Source: Metallyticus violacea
Taxonomy: Eukaryota; Arthropoda; Insecta; Mantodea; Metallyticidae
Assembly (NCBI GenBank): GCA_030762175.1
Contig: CM060833.1
Span: forward strand, 994,501-1,058,500
DNA length: 64,000 bases
Direction: 5' to 3'
Shown here: positions 50,011 to 60,879 of the stretch, piece after piece
Layout: every line of letters starts with the position of its first letter
How positions within the stretch are numbered: position 1 is the first letter of the stretch
The notes under the pieces: model-generated
Seen by the model: only the letters and a program-made list of their open reading frames with translations
Told to the model about the DNA's origin: nothing
Databases searched by the model: none
Program-made: the position numbers and the translations under genes

Positions 50011-53000
50011 CTGAAATAAATGATTGACTCAATTTTCTGGATATGTTTACAACAGAACATTATCAGATGTAAAATAAAGCTCTGCCATACACGCAAACAT
50101 ACAGAACTAATAATGAAATACCTACATTTTCAAACATGAATATAGGGTTAAAGTTTAAAACCTGTATATATGTACACACACAAACAGTATTGAGATTACA
50201 GACCCCAAAATCACTAATGTGTTTTTTACATTCTTACATCATGTCGTAAATTATTAGTTGTAAGGTATTAAAAAAAAAAAAAACTTGTGAAATAAGCGAA
50301 AGTGAATGTGTGCATAAAAGTCAATACTCTAAGATTCTAAATCCAATAACTAAGTACAGACTTTTTTCATAATTTTTTTGTAAATTTCTTCATTGTGTTA
50401 AATGTTGGCTCAAACGTTATTTTAGAAATAGTTGTTGTATTGTTATAATATCAGCAATCATTGTTATATTGCTATATGGTGGCTCAAACATAATATCAGC
50501 AATTTATATATATAAAATTAAAATTAAAAGAAAAAAGCCAATTCATTTCTGCAGATATTCATTTTTTAAACCGTTGCCTTAAATATAAAGTGTGTCCAAA
50601 TTTCATTCGAAAAATTGTTAACCATAACCACAACAGTCACGAGCAGTTAGCAATTAGAAAAAAGTTATTCAAATAGAAAAATCAAAACATGAAACAAAAA
50701 TGGCAAATATTGATCTTTAACTACACAGAAAACACTTACAGATTTCAAAGAGGTTAGGTTGCATAAAATGGGATAATTTAATCAGAACAGCCTTAGAAAT
50801 ATATACAATTTTCCATAAACAAAAAATTCAGCAATCAAAAAAGAAAATTTAATATTCTTAATCATAAACCAAAGAAAACTCCAGAACCTAAACAGAATTA
50901 TGTGGAAAATCAGTATGATTTGAAAATGAAAGTTTCAAAAAAGAAGAATTAGCATTTCTAAATATAGGCTTAAAAACTTGTGTACAATACTCCACTACAA
51001 TAGAAGATTATTTGGTAGATTTGGAAGTAGCCATTGGAGGATTAAAGAACAAAGGAAAATAAACAATTAGAATTAAATCAGAAAAGGGTTTCAAAGGCAT
51101 GGTTAAAAAGAATACAACAGTATACAAGACATACAAGAACACAATAAAATCTTTAAATGATAAAGATGTTGTAATTGAAAACATTTTATGATACACGAGT
51201 CGGAGATTTGAACTGATGATGAGAACAACCTGTTCTGGAAACTGGTCTACAATAATGACAAGTAAGTGAAGTATAAGAGTGTGTAGTTCGACTGTATCAT
51301 AAAATGTTTTCAATTATATGATTGACTTCATGTGAACGTTCCAATTAACATTTTTAGTTGATAAGATGTTGTTTATACAATAGTAGGCAAAGGAAACAGA
51401 ATAGTAATATTAGATAAAGTAGATTATAATAATAGAATGCAGAATTTATTAAATAAAAAAAAATATTTAAATGTAAAATTGGAACTTAACACAGTGAAGC
51501 CAATCATATTAATGGATATCATTGTATGATTAGTTGAACTACACACTCTTAAAGCTTCACTTACTTTTTATAAATGTATGGAACCGGTTTCGAGAACATT
51601 TTGTTCCCATCTTCAGCCATGGTAAGGTTCAACTCAAAGTTGAAGATGGGAACAAAATGTTCTCGAAACCGGTTCCATACATTTACAAAAAAAAATATGT
51701 TCACATTCAGTCAGACCCATTGAAAGGGTGTATTAAGTCCATCAATGAGGTTCTAAAAACATGTACAGCCATCCCAAAGGAAACAATATACAATATAAAA
51801 CAGAGCAACCCTAAAATAGCTAAGATATATGGTTTACCTAAAATTCACAAGGTTGGAAATGGTATGCGTCCCATCATTAACAACATCAATACTCCTTACT
51901 ATTTAGCAAAATGGTAAGCTAATAGATTCAAGACATTACCTATTTCAAAGCAGGAGTATAAACAATTTATATCAGTTAATAGAAAAAATTAAGGACATAA
52001 AAAACTACATCCCTCTGATACTCTATACTCTTTCGAAGTAGAATCTCTGTTTCCAAGCATACCAAAAGAAAAGTTCCTAATTTATCTACATGATTGGCTT
52101 AAAACAAGTGGAATTAAGGATACATAAAAGAATACATCAAACTCACAGAAATTTGCATAAACCAAACCTATTTTACTTTCAAAGGAACATTTTATAAACA
52201 ACAAGCAGGACTTATAATGGGCAGCCCCTTATCTCCATTTCTAGCTAACCTTATCATGAGTAGATCTGAAACACACATCAACACAGCTTTTCCTTACTTA
52301 TTTAAGGTATGGTACAGATATGTCGATGATATATTTGCCATAGTTAACAAAAAAGTCATTGATGATGCCTTAAAACTTCTGAATATACAAGATATAAACA
52401 TATTATTTACATACAAAACAGAAACAGATAACATGTTGCCATTCTTAGATATTAAAATAAGGAAATGTCAAGGGAATTTGGAATATACAGAAAGAATACA
52501 CATACAGATAATCACATCAAAGCTGACGTTTTAATCCCACAATGCACAAACATGTAGTTATCAACAGTTTTAACACACCAGCTAGTTAACCTACAAATTA
52601 GCAAAGAAGAATATTTTAATGAATACAAACAAATAGAAGAAACAGCAGTTAAAAATGGTTTTAAAAAAGAACTAGTACATAAAAAGGTGCAGAAATTCAA
52701 GAGACAAAAACATATCAAAGAAACCACAACACTTTCAGCAAGAAAAGATAAACTAATTTTTAAAACTTTCACATACCATCCATTGGCTACAAAAATTTTT
52801 CAAAATATTCTTAAAGATTATAATATCAGGTTGGCACTGATTAATAGATTTAATGTTAAAAACTTATTGATAGATAATGTTAATGACAGTATTCCACAAG
52901 AGGAAAAAGCAGGTATTTAAAAAATAAATTGTGCAGAATGTGAAAAAATCTACATTGGAAAAACAAAGAGAAACATAGGCACATGGTTAAAGGAACATTT

Positions 53001-55786
53001 CAGGAACATAAAGTACAAGCAAATAGAGAAATCAGCAGTAGCATATTATTTTTGGACACAAAATCACGACATAATGAAAAAAGCAAAATTATTAAAATCA
53101 GTACAAGGACCTATGGAACTAGCAACCTGGGAGAAAATCTACATCTACTAATACAAAGACAGTCTAATGAACTTCGACACTGCCAGAGATGAAAACATAA
53201 ACTAAAAATTTATCACACCACCACCAGAGCAGAATACACATTCCTACAGCTCAATGAAGACCCGACAGTTGGATTTTAGCCTGGCTGATGATGAGAACTA
53301 AATGTTCTCAAAACCGGTTCCATACATTATGACAAGTAAGTAAAGCATTAAGAGTGTGTAGTTCAACTAAATCATGCAATGATATCAATTAAACACATTT
53401 ACAATAAATTCTGGCAATGAGTTTCTCAGGTTAGGGACAATGTTCCCTAGAGACAAGTTGCTCAGGGGCACATGTGCTTTTGCTCCTGTATAACCTATGT
53501 TGTGAATAAAACTGTATTAGACTTTTGATCATAAATTTTATAACTTTTTAAAAGCTTGATTTGCAAATTTTTAGAAAACTACAATCCCCATTCATGAACA
53601 TTCCAGAAAAGGTTTAGATAGCATTATCTTCTCACATCAATATATGGAAACTAAAAAGCATGTAGGTTGAAGCTTAGAGACAGAAATGTGTGGTGGCAAT
53701 ACCAACAGGTCATTTAAAATTAACAACGGATTAAATATTTAATATTGCCTAATAACTGTTACAAAGCTTTAACTAAAAATGTTAATTGGAACATTCACAG
53801 TGAAGCCAATGATACAATTGAAAACATTTTATGATACAGTCGAACTACACACTCTTATGCTTCACTTACTCGTCATTATTGTAGACTGGTTTCGAGAACA
53901 GGTTGTTCTCATCATCATTTCCAATCTCCGACTGTTGGATAATTCGTTGTGTTGTGGGTATTCTGCTCTGGCGGAGGTGTGATGAACTTAAAGTTTATAT
54001 TTTCATTGCCGGAAGTGTCAAAATTCATTAAACTGTCTCTGTATTTGTAAATGTATATTTTCTCCCATGTTGCTAATTCTGTAGGTCCTTGCACTGATTT
54101 TAATAATTTTGCTTTATTCACTATATCGTGGTTTTCTGTCCAAAAATGAAATGCCACTGCTGATTTCTCAATTAGCTTGTATTTTATGTTCCTGAAATGT
54201 TCTTTTAACCGTGTGCCTATGTTTCTCTTTGTTTTCCCTATGTAGATTTTTTCACATTCTTCACAACTTATTTTGTAAATGCCTGATTTTTTCTCCTGTG
54301 GAATACTGTCATTAACATTGTCTGTGAGAAGATGTTTAACATTAAACTTGTTAATCGGTGCCATCCTGATATTAAAATTTTTAAGAATTTTCTGAAACTT
54401 TTTTGTAGCCCATGGATGATATGTGAATTTTTTAAAATTTTTTTTATCTTTCTTTGCTGAAAGTGTTATGATTTCTTTTATAAGCTTTTGCCTCTTGAAT
54501 TTCTGAACCTTTTTATATACTTCTTTCTTTAAACCATTTTTAACTGCTGTTTTTTCTATTTGCTTGTATTCTTTAAAGAATTCATCCTTGCTAATTTTTA
54601 GGTTAACTAGCCTGTGTGTTAAACTGTTGATAACTGCATGTTTGTGAGAAGTGGGGTTAAAACTGTCAGTGATTGTCTGCATGTGTATCTTTTCTGTAAA
54701 TTCCAAATTCTAGACTTCCTTGATGTTTCATTATTTTTATGTCCAGAATGGTAACATGTTATTAGTTTCTGTTTCGTATGTAAACGATATATTTTTGTCT
54801 TGTAAATTCAAAAGTTTTATGGCATCCTCAACAAGCTTATTGTTAACAATGGCAAATATATCGTTGACATATCTGTACCATGTTTTAAATATGTATGGGA
54901 AAGCTGTATGTACCAAAATTTCTTAAACCTATCCAGAAACCTAAAGAATTAACTGCATGGGAAATTTTAAAATTAAAAATAAATAATGAAAGATAGAATA
55001 TTTGAATTGAATCTGTCGTCTTAACACTCTTCATGCTTCACTAACCTTAAAAATATACGGAACTGGTTTCAAAGATGGAGATAACATATTTTTGAAACCA
55101 GTTCCATAAATTTTTAAGGTTAGTGAAGCATGAAGAGTGTTAAGACGACAGATTCAATTCACATGAGCTTCCCTGTGTTAGTTCCATATGAAAACTTTTT
55201 TAAAGATGTACAATTTTTAAAAATTTTTAAATAGAATATTTGGTTAATTTTTATCTGAATAGCAATGATCTCATTGTCAGATTCATCAGATCTACAGAGA
55301 GACATCTGCATACTATGCTGAAAAACTGACAGCAACACCCTTTTAAACATGTCCAAGTGAGTTGGTACAAATGTAAAATTTGAGTGATTCCTTAAAAAGA
55401 TCTTTACCTGTTTTATTTTATTTATGAAAATTATTAAAGTTTCAATGTTTGTTTTTCATATTGGTTCTTTAAGTCAGACAGTGTCTCTTAAAATGTAACA
55501 TGAATTATACGTCTAAACATACAGAATGGGAAGGGAAATTGTCCAGGTTGATATACCTCTTGTTTGTGTATTGAATTCCTTCATGTGCTTCTTGGCCTAG
55601 AGCTTTAGGCAATGGTGCAGTTGCTCCAGTCATTAGCACCAAGAAGAATTTTTTTGCCTTGGTACTGTTTGGGTAATCAACTACCAAACCTCCAAAAAAT
55701 CCAGCCTTCATAGCTTGTGAAGTGACAAGTTCTATCTGTTCACTGTTCTCTGGATAGAACTGGAACACAGCCCTGGCAGAACGACT
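49866..55786 (-). CDS. BUD23: BUD23 18S rRNA (guanine-N7) methyltransferase, last two exons
   Basis: BUD23 (WBSCR22) uses S-adenosylmethionine to methylate a guanine of 18S rRNA and is needed for small-subunit maturation, working with TRMT112. Two exons are visible: 55786-55557 and 50010-49866, spliced AG/A to make an arginine codon. Together they give 124 residues and the stop. Human matches: SRAVLQLYPENSEQLELIT against SARAVFQFYPENSEQIELVT, VVDYPNS.KAKKF, and the basic tail WVLEKKERHRRQG...TQYTGRKR against WILEKKERRRRQG...TKYTGRKR. The N-terminal SAM-binding exons are not in the window. The 5.5-kb intron contains a PLE complex and short palindromes. Confidence 0.93.
50020..50560. other. BUD23 intron stretch, nothing recognised
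   Basis: AT-rich, no gene or repeat boundary recognised. Confidence 0.4.
51173..51359 (+). mobile_element. Ribozyme-bearing PLE mini-element with target duplication (A' type)
   Basis: 187 bp. Begins with about 22 bp inverted from its own terminus (AATTGAAAACATTTTATGAT), then hammerhead motif, GTAAGTGAAG, terminus and TTCCAATTAACATTTTTAG. Flanked by GATAAAGATGTTGT (51159-51172) and GATAAGATGTTGT (51360 on), a 13-14 bp target duplication in the host PLE's N-terminal frame. Confidence 0.82.
51213..51247 (+). ncRNA. Hammerhead ribozyme motif (A' mini-element)
   Basis: CTGATGA, stem II AGAAC-AACCT-GTTCT, GAAA, CTGG, GTC. Core intact; stem I weak. Confidence 0.6.
51467..51690. mobile_element. Palindromic A-type PLE mini-element
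   Basis: A long minus arm (terminus plus ribozyme, 51486-51627) meets a short plus arm (51637-51690). Flanked by A-rich AAAAAAAAATAT on both sides, which may be a 12-bp duplication in the host PLE. The plus arm ribozyme has TTGAAGA. Confidence 0.75.
51578..51620 (-). ncRNA. Hammerhead ribozyme motif (palindromic mini-element)
   Basis: Minus strand: ATGG, CTGAAGA, GGGAAC-AAAAT-GTTCTC, GAAA, CCGG, GTT, CCAT: the same as at 18644-18686, intact. Confidence 0.65.
53400..53755. other. BUD23 intron stretch, nothing recognised
   Basis: No gene or repeat recognised. Confidence 0.4.
53755..54910 (-). mobile_element. Penelope-like element, A' type, with intact GIY-YIG frame
   Basis: 54910-54720 holds an RT remnant (WYRYVNDIFAIVNNK, catalytic YVDD changed to YVND). 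54706-53915 is open for 263 residues: thumb, FTYHPWATKKFQKILKNFNI, APINKFNVKHLL, SGIYKISCEECEKIYIGKTK, RNIGTRLKEHFRNIKYKLIE, AFHFWTENHD and FITPPPEQNTHNTTN. The longest undamaged thumb/GIY-YIG frame besides 20082-20936. The 3' end has a ribozyme motif with AATGATGA in place of CTGATGA. Terminus reaches TTCCAATTAACATTTTTAG. Confidence 0.92.
54911..55003 (+). mobile_element. Small PLE GIY-YIG fragment
   Basis: KFLKPIQKPKELTAWEILKL: the segment between HFW and the C-terminus of a D-type GIY-YIG protein. Opposite orientation to the neighbouring A' element. Confidence 0.55.
55004..55225. repeat. D-type PLE 3'-end palindrome
   Basis: Arms 55004-55070 and 55094-55160 are near-perfect reverse complements (AATCTGTCGTCTTAACACTC...). 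The centre AAAGATGGAGATAACATATT, TTTGAAACCAG is a damaged ribozyme motif. The right flank CATGAGCTTCCCTGTGTTAG matches 26990-27020 in inverse, so both copies share one longer element. Confidence 0.85.
55557..55786 (-). CDS. BUD23: BUD23 penultimate exon
   Basis: Seventy-six codons plus two bases, between TTCAACAG and donor GTATAT. Covers the last strands of the methyltransferase fold: YPENSEQIELVTSQAMKAGF, VVDYPNSTKAKKFFLVLMTG and IQYTNK. Confidence 0.92.
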
Positions 55787-55789
55787 CTG

Positions 55790-56310
55790 TTGAACAAAAT
55801 TTAAGGCATTGTAACTAATGAAAACTTTGCACATGTTAAATTCATTATATTAAAAAATAAAATTTAGTTAAAATTAAAAACAAAATGCCATTTTATATAA
55901 GCAATCAAATGTAATACTAGCTTAAAAGAATAGAGTAAGAGAGAGCATATTGACTTCCTATGATTTTTTTTCATAAAAGTCGAGTATTTCTAATAGACAG
56001 TTCCTAACATCGATATATACTAATTTAATTTTCCTAAAATAATTATATGGGAGTACATTTACATTTAACTATATTCAACATATTACAACCCTATATATTA
56101 CTACGAGGTGATATTGTAGCCTATTGTTCACAAGTAGCCAAACCACCTTCATTCAGCATTATATGTTTCTATTCCATAAGGGAATGCACCTGATTCTGTT
56201 AGTCATTTTTAATCTTGACCAACCTAACCTAGAAATTGCTTTGTCAAAGAAATTTAAATTTTGTGGCTGATTTTTTATTTATATTTTCTGTGGACACACA
56301 CTTCCCTATT
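55790..56310. other. BUD23 upstream intron stretch
   Basis: No preceding BUD23 exon recognised; AT-rich. Confidence 0.4.
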
Positions 56311-56589
56311 CCGCCACGGATGACCAAGGTCATTAAGGAGTAAGACTCATGAATGGGAGGTCTGGGGTTCGAATCCCACTAGGACCATCCTTCCTGACTG
56401 GTTTTTTCCAGGTTTTCCTAATCCTCATAAATGGCCAATGCCAGGAGGTACCCTAAACTTAGGCCTGGAAAGTTTCCTTCCTTAAAAAAAATTCTTTCCC
56501 AATATATAATTTCATCTCATCTATCATCAGTGTCCACAGTCTTTGGTGCCTCAGTAGTAAAACAGGCATTAAACACTATTAAAAAAAAT
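56311..56589 (+). mobile_element. tRNA-derived SINE, family 1
   Basis: A box-like region (ACGGATGACCAAGG), B box GGTTCGAATCC, body CCAGGTTTTCCTAATCC and GGTACCCTAAACTTAGGCC, tail GGTGCCTCAGTAGTAAAACA and an A-rich end. Opposite strand to 1287-1574 and better preserved in the B box. Confidence 0.85.
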
Positions 56590-57027
56590 TCCTGCAAGAA
56601 TGCTGGCCATTGAGGTTGCTCATTCATTATACATGTGAAGAGGTTCGTATTAGTTGACATAGTTCACTAAATGAATAAATTGTCAGAACATGTTATAAGA
56701 GCTTTCGTTCTCCTCTTCAGCTGGGGACTAACTAATGCTGGCAGGTGACAATGTCAACCCTGATCTCTGGTGGTTCCAATATACAGCATAACAGGAAGGA
56801 AGTCAAAATTCATAACACAATGCTTATTCTTTAAAATGAAAATCTTTTCCCATATTGCTAATTCCCTGGGATTGTTGGTTGCTTTCAACAGTTTGGTTTC
56901 TTTTGTGATGTCATGCTGTATTTCCAAAAATGATCTGCAACTGCTGATTTATCCACCTGTTCATATCTTACATTTCTAAAGTGTTCTTTTATCCTTGTCT
57001 CCAAATTTCTTATTGTTCTGCCTATAT

Positions 57028-58207
57028 ACATTTAAAGTGATTCGTTCGAATATGGATAAAATGAAAACAATGTAAAACATTTACAACTGAACTTTATATT
57101 TTCAAACTTTATATACACAACATTCAAAGATAGAAATTTCTCAGAATGCAAATGGCCCCCATTGAGTACTCTGCATAACTCATAATGGTGATGCAATTCA
57201 GCCCATGCAAAGAATGCTTCATACACTTTATTGCAGCTCACTCCACACGTTAACTTTTGAACTTGATCTTTCAAATTGTATGTGAATTTTCTCTTGGCCA
57301 AATAATGCAGTTGTGTTTACTCTCCTGCTGAATGCCTGTAAATAGTCATTGTTTAAGAAGCCATCAACATCATCATCCAAAATGCGGGTTCGAACCCGGC
57401 CAGGACCGATGGATTTTTTCGGGCTTAAAAAATCCTAAGTATGGCTTCCTTCGGAAGGGAAGTAAAGCTGCGGGTCCCGTGTCGCACATTTGCGGCACGT
57501 AAAAGAATCTCAAGTCTGAAAGAGAGGCCTCTGAGCAAAATTTGTCGGCCGTTTCACACCCTTAGTTGAATGGGATGCTGATGACCTGAGATGTTAAAGA
57601 GCATCCATAAATAAATCAATCAAAAAAAATCATCATCATCAACCCATTGGCACATCATGGATGCAAACATTGAAATAAGCTTTATGATTCTCATCGGGTA
57701 AGACTTGTAGATGTTATAAGTGATATGGGTACAGTTTCAGGTAATTTCGAACAATACACTGACAGGAGGTATATGGCACATTCATCTCTGCTGACAGTCA
57801 TCTTTAACTTCTTGTAGGGTTTCTTGTCATGGCTTCAGAGATAACTGCTTCTCATACTGAGCTTCACTTGCAACTTCCTGCATGCTTTATAACACAAAAA
57901 CTGTTTCTACATGGTTGATACCACAACATTATGGAATCTTATTTAGGTACATTACACACACCATACTCACGTTGAAATGTAGTAACACTCAAAGTTTAGC
58001 ATATCAAAGAACACAATGCGCTTGCTGTTGATTTGTAGCACCATTTCAATCATCCATGATTTTCATTTGTCATTATGCATTGTTGATTTTCATTCTTACC
58101 ATTATGGAAACTCCCATCTTTTAAGCAAAATATTACCAGCAAGAAATGTCTATTATCACATTAGCTTTTATAGTAATATTTAATATTATCCATATCAAAA
58201 TGGATCA
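57028..58207. mobile_element. Unclassified 1.2-kb insertion with 8-bp target duplication
   Basis: CCTATATA at 57020-57027 and again at 58208-58215 flank it. Contents: a minus-strand open frame (57301-57032, 89 residues, with CGVSCNKVYEAFFAWAELHH) that I do not recognise, a family 2 SINE at 57378-57630, and AT-rich sequence with minus-strand remnants such as YEKQLSLKP. An 8-bp duplication fits hAT-like elements, but clear TIRs were not seen. Confidence 0.55.
57378..57630 (+). mobile_element. tRNA-derived SINE, family 2
   Basis: Perfect B box (GGTTCGAACCC), body GGATTTTTTCGGGC, CTTCGGAAGGGAAGTAAAGC, GGCACGTAAAAGAATC and GTCGGCCGTTTCACACCC, ending in A8. ATCATCATC flanks both ends. The A box half is missing. 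Confidence 0.85.
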
Positions 58208-58742
58208 CCTATATATCTGATCACAATCCAAACAATTTTTCTGATATACTCTTGACTTTTTGCTGGATGAGATAACATCCTTTATGGTTCTGTTCAGAAG
58301 GTTCCCAACATTAAATTTATTTTGTGCTGTCAACACAATGCCAATTTTTTTTAAAAATTTTCATAAATGCACTGTTTGCCCATGGATGATATGTGAACTT
58401 TAACAATGTCCTTCTTTACCATGAAGAGAGTGGTTATATTTTTAATATGTATAAGCATTTTGAAATCTGACCTTATCTACTACCGAATAGCTGAATTCAT
58501 TGTTCAGGGAAGTATTGATGATGTATTCATACTCTGCTGTGTATTCTTCCTTGCTGAGTGGAATGTTCACTAATCTATGAACCAGGCTGTTAATAAGGGC
58601 ATATTGGTGTGGTTTAGGTTGAAGTTATTATTCTTTATTAAGTATCTGTGGGTTTCCCATTATACCAAACAAAATAATGTTGTTTCTTCTGTAGGTTTTA
58701 AGGTCAAAAAAGGGCAAACATTCTCCCTCTTTAATTTCTATA

Positions 58743-59335
58743 GTGAACTGAATGAAGAACACACAGCTGCATATCAGTACATCAACAGTGGATTCAACTG
58801 TTCATTAGTAGATAAGGTGACATTTCAAAAGACATAGATATTAAAAACATTACCATTCTCTCCATGATAAGTACATAGTTTTGCAAAAGTCACATATAAT
58901 CTGTGGGCAAATAGGGCATTCATGAACATTTTTAAAATTTTAGTATTATGTGGGCGGCACAAAATAAATTTACCATTGGGAACCTTCTAAACACAACCAT
59001 AAGGATGTCATTCCATCAGGCAAAAGGACAGGAATGTACCAGATAAATTGTTTGGATTGTGATCAGACAGAACAAAGAAATTTGGAGACAAGAACAAAAG
59101 AACATTTTAGAAAAGTAAGATGGATAAATCAGCAGTTGCACATCATTTATGGATGTATAATCATGACATTACAAAAGAAACCAAACAGTTGAAAGCTAAC
59201 AACAATCCCAGATATGGGAAAAGATTTTCATTTTAAAGAATAAGCGTCATGTTATGAATTTTGACATCCCACCAATAAACTTATTGTTTTGCTGTATATT
59301 GGAACCAACAGAGCATGGTTCAGCATGGTTCCACT
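58743..59335 (+). mobile_element. Penelope-like element, F-type, plus copy
   Basis: EEHTAAYQYINSGFNCS, SGRTGMYQINCLDCDQTEQR (the GIY motif as GMY; YIG deleted), NLETRTKEHFRKVRWINQQL-like, and EFWHPTN-like tail. Inverted partner of 56640-58742, meeting near 58742. Heavily decayed. Confidence 0.75.
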
Positions 59336-59459
59336 GTCAGCTTCTCGGCATGGTATTAAGATGTTGCTCTGTGGATGAGTTTACTGTTGTTTGGAAGATC
59401 CAAATTTACTAAATTTTCCTTCTTAATTAGCTAGTGAGACAATTTAATACTCTTATGCT

Positions 59460-60840
59460 CCCACTTACCACTGAATTATACAGAACATGTTTTACAGGCT
59501 TTTGCCCGCATCATCAGCTGTGAGTTGAATGTTGGATTTGTTGTTGGTTGGATGGGTAGCTCTCGTGGGCATTTTATGAACCTTTGAATTAATTTTCTTC
59601 TGTTGAGATCTCAAAGTTCTTATCTTCATATTTTTTTATAAAAAGTTTTTCCATATTTCCAGCTTCAAGGGTCTATCTGTGAATTTAAATAATTTGATTT
59701 CTATTTCTATATCATGTTTATCTCTCCAAAAGTATGTGCAACTGCTGATTTATCTATCTGATTGTACCTGATGTTTCTCCAATGTTCCTTTAGCCTAATT
59801 CCAATGCTTCTTTTTTTTGTCAAACATACTTTGTTATGAACTTTGTTATGGCACGACTGAACCTTCGCCCAGAAGACTCAGACCGCACCATTGAAGATGT
59901 CCTCTGCAGGTGGGGATGAAACTTTTGGACTCCTTGGCTCCAACAGACCATGGCTTCCAAGCCCGGAAGAATCTTCTAGTAATATTTTGTTGCATTCTGA
60001 ACAGTTGATTTTATATATTCCTGGCTTATTCTATCATTATCCCCGGAGTTGAGCAAATTATTTAGGCTGAATTTGTTCACTGGGGACAAAGTAATCCCAA
60101 ACTCTCCGAGTATTTTCTGGAATTTTTTGGTGGCTCAAGGATCATAAGTAAATTTCTTGTGAATTGTAATTTCTTTTTTAGCTTTCAATGCTGTAATCTG
60201 TTTTAACTTCTTCTCTTGTTTGAATTTCTTGATTTCTTGTATATAATTTCTTGGCCATATCCATTGGTTTTTGCCATTTTTATTGTGTGAGAATGCTCTT
60301 CGCTGTATTCAAACTCATTCATGGGTATGTTAATGAGTCTATGTGCTAAGCTTTTGAGAACTGCATGTTTGTGTGCTGTGGGATTGAAGCCATTTGCTTT
60401 TATGTAATTTTCAGTCTACATATCCTTTCTGTATATTCCAAATTATTGCCTTTAAGTCAAGGAAAGGAATCATGTTCTCTTGTTCTGTTTCAGCAGTGAA
60501 TTTAATTTCCCTATCTTGTAAGTTTAGCAATTTCAAAGCATCATCCAAGTGTTTCTTATTAACAACCGCAAAGATATTATCCACATATCTGCTCCAGACT
60601 TTAAAAATTGTATGGAAATGATTTAGTGATGTGCAATTCTAAACTACTGGCATGTAAATCAGCCAGAAAAGGTGATAATGGGTTCCCCAGAGCTAACACT
60701 CCTTCTTATTTACAAAATTCACCATTGAACCTGAAGAAATTGTAACTGATGCTGACTTTGATTAGTTTGATATGTTCCTCATCTCCTCATTGCTTTGTTT
60801 CAGAGACTGCAACCATTTCTGAAGGGATGTTGGGAGTTTG
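59460..60840 (-). mobile_element. Penelope-like element, G-type, minus copy
   Basis: Minus strand, many stops: GEPIITFSG (RT4), IRNTWMML and LKSGADMWIIS around a lost YVDD, FGIYRKDM, NPTAHKHAVLKSLAHRLINI, PMNEFEYSEEHSHTIKMAKT, SIGIRLKEHWRNIRYNQIDK and SAVAHTF. The 3' end at 59485-59520 has CTGATGATGCGGGCAAAAGC but TAAAAC in place of GAAAC. Inverted partner of 60880-62975. Confidence 0.82.
59818..59973 (+). mobile_element. GC-richer insert resembling another PLE ribozyme end (H-type)
   Basis: Inside the G-type GIY-YIG frame. Contains TTGAAGATGTCCTCTGCAGG, TGGGGATGAAACTTTTGGAC: a hairpin between a CTGAAGA-like and a GAAAC motif, as in PLE hammerheads, but with sequence unlike the other families here. 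Confidence 0.45.
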
Positions 60841-60879
60841 CATTTTCGTATGCTGGGAAAGAAAGTTGCTAAACGTATA

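Larger units (their letters stand above)
50640..53400 (+). mobile_element. Near full-length A-type Penelope-like element with two nested mini-elements
   Basis: 50880-51172 encodes the PLE N-terminus (FKKEELAFLNIGLKTCVQYS, IEDYLVDLEVAI). After an insertion at 51173-51359 the frame resumes VGKGNRIVILDKVDYNNRMQ (RT1). After a second insertion (51467-51690) it continues IAKIYGLPKIHKVGNGMRPI (RT2), FEVESLFPSIPKEKFLIYLH (RT3, D lost), LIMGSPLSPFLANLIMSRSE (RT4), WYRYVDDIFAIVNKK (YVDD), the thumb and GIY-YIG (IYIGKTKRNIGTWLKEHFRN, YYFWTQNHD). Multiple frameshifts and stops, including AGI-stop over the GIY motif. The only copy here that spans N-terminus to 3' end. In the BUD23 intron. Confidence 0.88.
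56640..58742 (-). mobile_element. Penelope-like element, F-type, minus copy, split by an insertion
   Basis: 58742-58216: IQFTIEIKEGECLPFFDLKT, HQYALINSLVHRLVNIPLSK, EEYTAEYEYIINTSLNNEFS, FNVGNLLNRTIKDV and NCLDCDQ. The reading resumes at 57027-56640: MYIGRTIRNLETRIKEHFRN and VRYEQVDKSAVADHFW, then a decayed tail and 3' end (CTGAAGAGGAGAACGAAAGC). Frameshifts in both parts. The intervening 57028-58207 is a separate insertion. Confidence 0.85.

Noticed and set aside
57032..57301. Upstream exon of BUD23
   Set aside because: Residues do not match the BUD23 SAM-binding domain and the segment lies inside an insertion that splits a PLE.
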